Source: Scilla litardierei (lineage: Eukaryota; Streptophyta; Magnoliopsida; Asparagales; Asparagaceae). From it: a DNA stretch of 64,000 bases. Below the pieces are notes generated by a model, which was not told where the DNA came from, ran no database searches, and saw only the letters and a program-made list of their open reading frames with translations. The stretch covers positions 571,259,281 through 571,323,280 of the forward strand of contig CM061142.1 of NCBI GenBank assembly GCA_030789695.1. The letters are read 5' to 3'. This document shows positions 24,201 through 36,200 of this stretch, in pieces (the first letter of the stretch is position 1; every line of letters starts with the position of its first letter). Both the position numbers and the translations under genes were made by a program.

Positions 24201-27200
24201 GAAGTAGAAGGCCGATAAAGACATCAATTTATCTCACTCACTATTGGGAAGTATAAGGCCGATATAAACGTAACACATGACGATATGTGATTGAGTGCTA
24301 CAAATTGTGTTTATTTTAGAGGCACTTTGATGAGAATCTAGCATGTAGGACTCATTGTTTTAGCTTATTTTATGGAACTAGTTTTACTTTAGTTATGTTG
24401 GAATCAAGGTGAAAGAACTCGGTTTCGGTCCTTTAAAAAATCTAGTTTCGATAAGTTTTGTTAGCTTCATTTTAAGTTTTGGTTTCAGATTTTTATAATT
24501 ATATGTGTGTGTGTGTGATGGATATGGAGGTGAGCTGTCAGCACAGATTCGGCCTCCCTGTGCTGTCAGCGATTTGAGGCCCAAGAAACATTTTTTTAAA
24601 AAAAAATTTGCAGTATGTTCTACTACTTGTTAACTAGCTTCCCACCAATTTTCAAGTCAATCCAACACTGTTTGAGTCACCATCCATGCGTTTCAAAAAG
24701 ATTGCACCGGCAGTTTCCAGAATTTGAGCTATCTTTTTGAAACGCATGGATGGGGGCTCAAACGGTGTTGGATTGACTTCAAAATTGGTGGGAAGCTATT
24801 TAACAAGTAGTAGAACCTACAGCAAAATTTTTTTAAAAAAAATTCTTTTTTGGACCTCAAATGGCTGACAGTGCAGGAAAATTTATTTTCCTGCGCTGTC
24901 AGCTCAGGCCCATATTCCTATATATATAACAATTGATGCTTTTGTCATAGGTGGCACTAAAACTATGACTAGGACAAATGTCCCATCACCCCCTCAATCT
25001 CATCCTCCGCCTCACCCAAATCTCACCCACCCAAGCCACTAATTTACATGTTTGACATCCCCTCAAAATAAACCCCAACCTCACTTAATTACATGTTTGT
25101 CATTCACCCCACTTATGTACATGTTTGCCACCCGAAGGTTTTTTGCATTTTAACCCCCGGACTTTGTACTTTTTGCCCCCCTGACGATACCGGCACACAC
25201 ACCTACATTTCTCACTCCTTTTCAGTTGTGCGCGTTCACCGCATTCCATTTGTGGGGTTTTTTTGCTTCGTGCACTGTGTGCACGGGTTATTTCTAATTA
25301 ATTGATAATTCTTGAGGATATAATTGTGCACTAGTGACCAAGAAACACACATCACATCCCAAGAGTCATCAATTGTCACATTCCGTGTGTGTATATATAT
25401 GAGGAATATGTGCATGAGCTGTCACCGCAGGAAAATTTTCATGCGCTAACAGCGATTAGGGGCTAGAAAAATATTTGTTTAAATTTTTTTTGCAATGTAT
25501 TCTACAACTTGTTGGCTACATACACACCAAATTTCAAGTCAATCCAACACTTTTTGAGCCTCCGTTCATGCGTTTCAAAAAAACCGCTTCAGAAAATCGA
25601 ACTATCAGCGCAATATTTTTAAAACGCATGAACGGATGCTCAAAAAGTGTTGGATTGACTTGACATTTGATAGGAAGGTAGCCAACAAGTTGTAGAACAC
25701 ATTGCAAAAAAACAATTTAAACAAAATATTTTTTCGGCCCCAAATCGCTGTCAACGCAGGAAAATTTCCTACGCTGACAGCTTGGGCCCATATTCCTCTA
25801 TACACACACACACACACACACACATACATGATTATGCATTTGTAGCAATTTTTAAAAGTTCAAACCCACTAATAATTTAAAGCCAAAACCGAACCCATAA
25901 GCAAACTTGAACGCAAACCCAGTATTCTACGTGTTAACCCAAATCCAAATCCAAATCCAAACCCAGTACCTAATATATATAATCCATCACATCCCCCAGA
26001 CGTAGCTTTTCTTTCTCTTCTCTCTCTATCTCTAACGATCCCTTTTCTTGTTCGACCTACGAAATCAAGGTGACGACGGTGGTGATCTTGAAGCAATGGT
26101 ATCAAGATCAGATCGAAGGGGCAGCGATGGCTGTGAGATATTGGTTAGTTTTCATGGTGACGATCAGTTTTCGTTCTTCACATCAGCTAATATTCCTTTT
26201 TCATTATGATGACAACAGTTAAAAGGAATTTTTTTCATTTCCATTGATTTTTGCTTCTTTTGACGTAAATTTCTTTAGGATTTTTGCTCATATCATCTCT
26301 AGCATGCACACTTTATGGTTAATTTTGCATTTTTTGAGTTTTGGATGAAACCAAGAATGAAAGCCAGTTTTGTGCTGATACCCATCAGAATCAGTATGAA
26401 AAACCGAAACATCCAAGTTTTGACTGAAATCTCAAATCTTGCTTGGAATATTTAGTGTTTTTTATTGAGATTGAAAATTGTCATTTATTTTATATTTGGA
26501 TTCTACTTAATATAAAATTCATTAGTTTTCTTATGATTCTAATTAATGTGGAATTAGTTTTCTTAAGCTTTAAGTTTGGAGTTCTTATAAAAGGGATTGA
26601 TGCCTTCTTTTGCAATAGAGATGATTAATGAATGAATGATTATTTGGTTGATTATTTGGTTTTTAAGAAATCTTAATTCTCAATTGAAATATATGTGGGG
26701 TGCTTATGGTCAGTATGATTCACCAGGGGGATATGCCTAAATCTTTATCTTTTGATTTTGTTTATAGAACCCTAAGTTCTTTTCCCAAATTACTCAATCT
26801 ATTAAAAATCCCCACCATAAAACTTCATCGCCTTAGCTTCTAATCAATTGGCATCCAAGTAATAGATCCACAATTCTCAAGATCCAAACTTGAGATTTGA
26901 ACCAGTACCGTCCTTCATCGCCTTCATCATCGACCTTATAAGCCCCATAATTGTTAACAACTTCTTTCCTGCAAGAGCTAATTGACATTCTATCGTCAAT
27001 TTGTAACCACATCAACATTAATGACATTGACACTAACAGTTCACTCATTAAGATTTGACACCATCATTGATTTCTTTTTAGCAATTTTGCAAGACATAAC
27101 CACCATATCTCTTCATTGACACCACATCATCATCCAACGTAGTTGTCGTCGTTGTCTACCATCAAACCACTACGATGCTAATTCTCTTAACATTAACCAA

Positions 27201-30200
27201 TTTGCTTATATTGGCCATGACTCCATCACCACTAGCAACATCAAGCACATCCATCCCATCATCACTAGCAACATCAAGCACATCCATCGTCGTTGTCAGC
27301 TACCCACCCTTATCTCTCCATTCATTGTTATTGCGCTTCCTCATCATACATGATGAGATATTGAGTGTCAACATGTCTGTTTTGATGATAAACAACCGAA
27401 TCATCTAATAACTATGAGTGCAGGTATACGAGCTTAAGATAAATCAAAGCAGCACTCAATAAATCAGTGATAAGCTCAACAAGACCATGAATCAAGTGAA
27501 GCAAGACAAAGAGCTTGAGGAGTCAAAATGCATTAAAAAGTTTTCATTGTAATAATTTATTTGATTTATTTTTCTTTTCTTTGTCTTAACATGTTAAAGC
27601 CTTGCTAGAAGCTCACACACACTTAGGAACACTTTAAAAATACTTTAAAGATATTTTAAAATCATTTAGATAGTGTATCCTACTGGTTTCTGATACGTAT
27701 CTGCGTAATAGTAGTTGACTCCTCATTGAACATGAGTTGACGCCTAAGGCGTAGGCTAATCTTGACAGATAGTACTGAACTGTGCTAAGAGTCGACTCCT
27801 GCATAAATGGTCGTCGACTCCTACAGTTAGTGGTCTACTCACTGAGCAATAGTCGACTACTCAGGCTAGCTCGTCCTACTACAGTTGTTTTTCTCGTCGT
27901 TTTTCTCGGCGTTTTTTGCTAGCCATTGGAGTGGCATTTTGGGCAATCTATTTTCACCCAAATGCACCATATATATTGGGGGTTGGTACAGAATTTATTA
28001 AGAACATGAATGATCAATTTTTGAAGAAGAAAAAGAGTTTTAAGCTAAAAGGTTTTCAATCCCCTATTGGCCCTACAAAGCTTTCAATGTTTCTTGGCCT
28101 AAATATCTAGATCTCCCAAAGCCTTTATTCTTACTATTGGAGATCAACCAATATAGCAACTACACATCTACTACATAAGGCTTCAAAGCAAGGCTATATG
28201 TAAAACTGTATAATCTTCTTCATTGTAAGTGAAGGGTTGAGGTAGTAAGTTTGTAAGTTATAAATTGCTCTTCAAAAGACGTGTTGTAACTATTTGGAAA
28301 ATAGTGGATTTAACCAAGTGGGACTTGGATGGCTGAATGTAGGATAAGTGGTATTCGAACCACGGTACATCTCTTGTTTACATTTGATCTTTATTCTATG
28401 TGTTGAGATTATATATCTGTTGCTTGCTTGTTTTGATGCATACTATATTGCTTGAGATATTATTGTTGATTACGTTTAATTTGGTTAACTCCATTTGTAA
28501 ACTTAAGTTGAATTTCTAGAGAAATTTTTATACACTAATCACTTCACATCTAGCGTCTACTTGCCATCCACAGGATCCCAACAATTGGTATCAGAGCAAG
28601 TTGCTAGGATGACATCAACAAAAAACAAGAACATCTGCCCCAAAGGTCAATCTACCAACTGTCCATACTTGCTTACCGGAATCAACTTTGGGACATGGAA
28701 GAATCACATTCAGATTTCTTGCAAGTTCATCTCTTTTCACTTGTAGAGCATGGTAGAGAACCAATACATAGAGCCATCAAAACAGATGAATGAGTGGACC
28801 AAAGCCGAGGAGCGAGATGTGTTGAACTTCAAAGCAATGAACACATTACTTTGTGTGCTCAACAACACGGAAAGCAACCGAATAGCTCGTGCTACTACTG
28901 TCCATGAAGTTTGAAAGATTCTTGAGGCAACACAGGAAGGTAACTCAAAAGTTAAAACTTCTAAAACGGCTCTCTATATTAGTATGTACCAAGACTTTGA
29001 GATGCAAGGAAGATCACACTCGAATGGAAAAGGAAGGTCACGAACATAGAGGCAGGAAATGATCTTTCCAAGTACACTTTGAAAGATTTGATTAGCAACC
29101 TCACGGTATACGAGCATCACTCCAACAAAAAAAGATAAGGAGAAAGCCAAGAAGAAAAAGAGCATAGCACTCAAAGCCACATCAGAGACGGAGGAGTCCG
29201 GAGACTAGATCGAAGAGCAACTAGCTTTTATTTTCAAGGGGTTTGGAAAATTCTCTAGGCAAGGAAGTCCCAAAACCGAAAACATAGATTATCTAATGAT
29301 CATATTTGTTTTGAATGCAACAAGTTATGGCATTTGAAGATGGATTGCTAAATTGCAAATAAGAAGGGAAATGACAAGGTGAAGGACAAGAAGCCAAAAA
29401 GAAAGGCATTTACCACATGGGATAGAAGTGATAAAGATGAAAGCTCAAATTCTTCATCATCTGCAAGTGAAGAAGAAGAGGAAAAGGAAGAGAAGACATA
29501 CTTGTGCTTCATTAACAAACAAGACAACGAGATAAAATATTATAACTCACGCTCTAGTGATAGTGGTTCCAGCGATGATGAGTGTGATTAGGAAGAAGAG
29601 TACCACAGGCTTTATGTCGAATATGAGAATAAACTAAGAGAACTTTTGATTCTCAAGAAAAGCATAAAGATTTTAATACTAGTTCTTCTAATCTTGAATT
29701 AGAAAAGATTAGGAAAGAAAATGTAAAATTGGCTAGTAAGAATAATGAGTTAGTAGAAATGAATAGGAAGCTTAGTGTAGAATATAAAGACTTAAGTGAT
29801 AGGTTTACAGATCTAGAAAATACCACGACTGTCATTAAGGTTAAACATGAAGATTTATGTAGAAACGTGGCTAGGTTCAATAAAGGCAAAAAAATTTGAT
29901 GATTTGATTAGCTCACAAAGAACATCTAGTAGCAAATTTGGCTTAGGAAATAATATGACCAATCAAAATGCTAGTGTTACTCATCATCCATTTAGGGTTC
30001 ATAAAACTAAAAATGTATTCGTCAAAGTTTAAATAACCAAGAGAGTGACCGTCTAAATGAAGGATGAATACATTTCTAGGTTCATAAATAATGTTCATTT
30101 TAGTAAGGATTATAGATTTTTATATGATAGAAAATCTAAATCTAAATGGATTTGGTTCACTATTTGTTGATATCATTTTTTGTTACTAATCCCATAGACT

Positions 30201-33200
30201 CAAAAGCAAAGGATACCAAGAAATTTTGATTTTCATGTACTCAATATGTATGATATGACTTGAAGCAAGCCTTCAAGGAAATGCATAATTTCAGGGAGAT
30301 AATAAAAAATAATGAGCAAACTGCAAGGTGAGCTAGGTATTATGATAACACATTTTGACACGTGGAAAATCTTTAATATCCTAATATGTGGTAATATTTC
30401 ATGCTTGACATGGTTATATTTTATTTAAACATTTACTGTATCATCCTGATACGATCCGCTTGGATCGATCAAGCAAATCAATTTAAAGGTGGAAAAATTA
30501 AAAGAGAGGAATATTTTTAGGGTTTTAGACTGAGAGAACAATGGTACAATTGATAACAACCTCAGGATGGTAAACAATTGATAACAGCCTCTTTCGAGAG
30601 GAGACTTGCTCTCCGAGCTTTTGATTGAACGGAACAAAAGCCTAAAGATCCTTCACTAAGGATGCTCAAGAGTTTCTCAACAATCTAAGCATAACCAAAT
30701 ACAATGGCGGCTAGCCCTAATAAAGAAAATGAGGGGATTTACTAATTTGGCCTAGAACGACCAAAATACCCCTAAGGATTATAATACTAATTAACGTCTC
30801 CACGTCTCCTCCTGCGCACGTAAGTGATCATGGGCGGTCCCTCCCCGTCCACTGCACGTGGTGCGGCCTCCTCGGAGCGTGTGACGGCCGAAGATGCGGC
30901 ATGGTCCGCATCAATACCCCCGTAGAAGAGCCACCTTGTCCTCAAGGTGGAAGTCCGAAGACTGCTCCCGAACAACGTCGAACGCATCCCACGTGGCATC
31001 CCAGTCCGGCAATCCCGTCCAATGTGTCAATACCTCCTGCCTACGCCCCGGACCCTGATGCACCGTCCTAATGTCCAACGGCTCTATCATCACCTCCATG
31101 TCCTCTGTCAGTGTCGGTGAAAGTGTGGATGACACCGTCTGCTCTCCAATAGCACGGCGAAGCTGCGAAACATGAAAGACTGGATGGATCGTAGCCGTCG
31201 TGGGTAACCTCAGCCTGTAGGTCACTTGGCCAATCTTGGCCTCAATCTCAAAGGGACCAAAAAATCTGGCAGATAGCTTCTCATTCCTCTTTGCCACTGA
31301 TCTCTGTCTGTATGGCCGCAGCTTGAGATATATCATATCTCCCTCCTGAAAGCTCACATCCCCTCGATGTTCATCTGCCTTCGCCTTCATCACCTGCTGA
31401 GCCCGTAGCAGGTGCTTCTTCAACTCCTCTAGCATCACATCCTTCTCCTCCATGTAACCCTCCACTAACGAGACTGGTGTCTGTCTGCTCCCGAATCGAA
31501 TCAGCTCTGGCGGGTCTCTTCCATTCATCACCCGGAAAGGGGTCGTCCCTGCTGCTGAATGGTACGAAGTATTGTACCAATACTCCGCCCAGGCCAACCA
31601 GCGGTACCACTGTCGCGGTGTCTTCGATGCAAAACATCGCAGATATGTCTCTATACTGCGATTAACCACCTCTGTCTGCATGTCTGTCTGGGGTGATAGG
31701 CGGTACTCCTCTTCAACACCGTTCCCTGTACCCGGAACAACTCCCGCCAAAACCCGCTCAAGAACACCTGGTCCCGGTCAGACACTATAGAACCAGGGAT
31801 CCCATACAACCATATCACCTCTCGAGTAAACGTTGTGGCCACCGAAACTGTCGTGTACGGGTGTTTCAACGGTATGAAATGTGCGTACTTACTCAGCCTG
31901 TCCACCACTACAAAATCACCAAGTACCCCTCCGACCTGGGTAATCCATCGATGAAGTACATCGTCACCTCCTCCCACACCCGCTCAGGCAGAGCCAAAGG
32001 CTGCAGCAACCCTGCAGGTGCCATGGCCATGTACTTGTGACGCTGGCAGACATCACAAGCCGCCACTAAGAGGACGATCGCTTTCTTCATCCCTGGCCAG
32101 TAAACCTCTCGGGCCATCCGCATGTAAGTCTGCTGCACCCCGGAATGTCCCCCACTCCCTGAACTGTGGAACTCCTGAAACAGCACTGGTATGAAGGCCG
32201 ACCTCCGTGGTAAGAACAACCGTCCCTGGTACAACAGCCTGCGCCCCTCCAAAGAGTACCCATTCGACGCCTCCCCGCTGCCCTGTAGTCGCTCCCTGAT
32301 CTGTCTCAGCTCTGGGTCGGTCTCTGCCTCTTGTAACATGGGCTTCCCGTCTAGCCACATCGGTAACGAGAGCGTCCTCAGGTGCACTCCCTCCTCTCGT
32401 CGAGACAAGGCGTCAGCCGCCTTATTCTCCAACCCGGGTCTGTACTCAATGACAAACCGGTACCCTACCAGCTTCGAAAGCCAACGCTGGTGCTCCTCAG
32501 TCACCCACCTCTGCTCAAATAGGTACTTGAGGCTCCTCTGGTCTGTCCTCTGCACCGCCAACACTATCGCCATCAACTATCTCTCGTACACCGACTTCAG
32601 CCGGGCTCTGGCAGAGAGCACATGGCTGTAGTAGGCTACGGGCCGCCCCAACTGCATCAACACCGCCCCCAACCCTACTCCTGATGCATCCGTCTCCACC
32701 ACAAACGCGATGCTGAAGTCAGGCAGCGCCAGCACTGGGGCCGTAGTCATGGACACCTTCAAGGCCTCAAAGGCCTTGGTCGCTTCCTCCCCCCAAACGA
32801 ACTCATCTTTCTTCAAAAGGTCAGTAAGCGGCCGTGCAATCGTACTGTACCCCCTCACGAACTTCCGATAGTAGCCCTTCAGCCCAAGGAAACCTCGCAA
32901 TGCCATCAAAGAAGTAGGCACTGGCCAGTCCAACATGGCCTCTATCTTCACCCCGTTCGTCGCTACTCCTTCCACCGACACCACGTGCCCAAGGTACTCT
33001 ATCTGCAACTGGTCGAAGCTACACTTTTACCGGTTCGCATACAACTGTTACGCCCCCAACTCCCGGAAGACTGTCTCCAAATGCCCCACATGATCCTCCA
33101 TGGTCCTGTTGTAAACCAAGATGTCGTTGAAGAAAACCAAGACGAACTTCCTCAATTACGGCCGAAATACCTCGTTCATCAAGGCCTGGAAGGTGGAGGG

Positions 33201-36200
33201 AGCATTCGTCAAGCCAAAAGGCATGACGAGAAACTCGTAATGTCCCTCATGGGTGCGGAACGCCGTCTTCGACACGTCCTCGGGCCTCATCAGGATCTGG
33301 TGATAACCCGCCTTCAAGTCAATTTTCAAGAACACAACTGCGTCATGCAGCTCATCTAGCAGCTCGTCGATCACGGGACTGGGAAATCTGTCAGCCACAG
33401 TCTCCTTGTTCAGCGCCATGTAGTCGACGCAGAACCGCCAACTCCCGTCCTTCTACACCAACAGCACTGGTGAAGAGAAAGGACTCACACTAGGCTGGAT
33501 CACTCCCGCTTGCAACATCTCCCCGACCATCCTCTCAATCTCGTCCTTCTGCACATGAGGATATCGGTACGACCGCACACTCACTAGTGCTGCTCCCTCT
33601 CTCAAGACGATCGCATGCTCATGTCCCCTCCCCGGTGGTAGCCCCTGTGGGTCCTGAAAGACCTCCTGAAACCGCTCCAGCATCTGCTCAACCACCTCGG
33701 GAACATCTGCCGGCTGCTCCTGCTCAACTCCAACTGCACGGCACTCCACTAAGTATCCCTCTCCCTCCCTCTGTAAAGCCCGAGTAATAGCCTTAAAGGC
33801 CACCAACGAAAAGCATAGGGTGGGGTCCCTTATAAGTACCACCGTGCGGTCACCCTCCTCAAACTCCATCCTGAGACGTTTTCAGTTCACCCGCACGTCC
33901 CCCAACTTCTTCAGCCACTGCACGCCCAGAATGATATCGACATTACCCAACTCCAGGGGTAAGAAATCCTCCATAATCTTCACTCCCTGCAAGGTCAGAC
34001 ACAACCCCTTGCAGAGCCCCTTGCTCTCCTCCATCTTCCCAGTCCCAGCAAAACAGTAAACTTCTCTATGGTGCTCAACTGCAGCCCATGACGCTCCACC
34101 ACTCGGCTAGAGATGAAATTGTGGGTGGCCCCACTGTCTATCAGCACTGTCTGTTGAGTATTGGACTCTCCACCTTGATTTTGATGATGATCAAACACAC
34201 ATCATTGTGACTAACTCTTGTGATTACAGTTAGCTGAAAAGTCACCAATTAGATTCAAGAAGATCAAAAGTGACTACACGTGTTGATTCAAGTGGAGAAC
34301 TTGGTAGATCAATAAAGGTGAAGCATTGGCTTGAAGAACTCAAAGGCTACTTCAAACCTCAAGCCAATGGCATCAACAAATGAATGGAGATTCAATCCAA
34401 AGAGAAGAAAGGAATGGATGAGTCAAAAGCTTCGAAGACCATGACGTTGAAGATATTCAAGTCATTCAACTAAAAGACTCAAGTCCATGAAGAATTATGG
34501 AGATCGTCGCCAAAGTAATTTGTTCATCTCAAGCGACGTCACAAGACTTCCTCAGAACGTGTGATCGTTGTGCCTGGAGCTTCGTTGAAGCTCAAGGAGT
34601 ATTCATGAAGTCAATGGATTCAGATTCTCCATGTTGAAGCTTTGAAGACGGTTTGTCGTGTTTACTTTTATGTCTTCTAGCTTCGGTTTAGTAGAATGTT
34701 AAGCCTTGAGTAGTACTTGCCTAGAAATCTTCATAACTTTCATATCTTATCTCTAGGATTGCCTTAGAAGCCATTAGAAACTTTCCCGTAGTTTATCGCT
34801 TCATTTCTCGGCTTCTTATGCATCTTAGTTGGTTCAAGTAGAAGAACCAACCGACTAGATGACGATCTAATCGGTTGGAAATCCTTCTTGAACCGACTAG
34901 CCATACTTGTTAATTCAGCCTTTGTACTGTTGACCAGTTAGTTGGTTCAAGAAGGATGGTTAATGCATTAAAAGCCAATCTAGTCGGTCCAAGAAGGTTC
35001 ACTGACCGACTAGTTGTCAATCTAGTCGGTTGATGATCCTTCTTAGACCGACTAGTTCTTACCCAGATTTCACCATCTTCTCTGTCAACTATCTAGTCGG
35101 TCCAAGAAGGTTCACTGACCGACTAGTTGTCAATCTAGTCGGTTGATGATCCTTCTTAGACCGATTAAGCAGCTTCAGAATAGAACCGTTGGGGCATTTA
35201 ATGCCACGAATTTTGTGACCGTTTTCTCTCTTCCCTATATAAGTTTGAGTGCTTCTAACCAGGGATTCAAGGCTGAAATTAGAGACATTTTCACACCTTT
35301 GAGAAGAGCCATTCAACTCCAATTCCAAGCTCTCTCATCTCACAAGAATCTCTCTCTTACTCTTTGAGCCTAACTCCTCAAGAGAGATTCTCATTCCTTG
35401 TGAGCTTCTCAAGTTAATAGCTTGAATCCAAGTCACCATCTACTCCCTAGCCATCTATTGCTGCTCATCTTGGTGGAGCTAGGGTTTGGTGCTCTCATCT
35501 TCCTCAAAATCCATTCTTGCCCCGTATTGGTAAGTATTTCTCAAGGCATAGGATTTTGTGGTAAGAAGTTTTATATTTCATTCTTTATACTTCATATTTG
35601 TTGTATACTCACGGTGGTGAGAGGATTGGCTTGATCCCAAGTTGGGGGAGTCAAGATTTCGTTTTACTCTCGGTTTGTGAGAGTGTGCTTAGTCCCAAGT
35701 TGTACATGGTGCTCAACTGCAGCCCATGACGCTCCACCACTCGGCTAGAGATGAAATTGTGGGTGGTCCCACTGTCTATCAGTCACTACACTGTCACCGC
35801 CATATCGCCCAACCGCCCTGACAACTTCATGGTGTGGTTCAGTATGAACCCCACCACGGAGTTCAGGGAGACCTCCGCGAAGTCTAGGTGAAACTTCTCC
35901 TCCTCCTCGAATGGCTCCACCCTGGGCTCCTCCTCGTCATCCCGACACTCCTCCTCATCCGACACCATGGTAATCTGTAGCAGGCGGCTCGCACATCTGT
36001 GGTCGGGGGTGAATTTGTCATCGCAACGGAAACAACCCCTTGGCACGCCTCTCCCTCACCTCCGCCTCCGTCATCCGTCGCCCAAGAGTAGCGGGACGAG
36101 TCTCTCCCCTAGCCTCTGGTGCACCGGCAGGTGCCCTCGGCGCTGCCGCTGCTGGCGTGGACAGGGGATTTTGGGTCCCCCAGGTCACACGTATCCTCTT

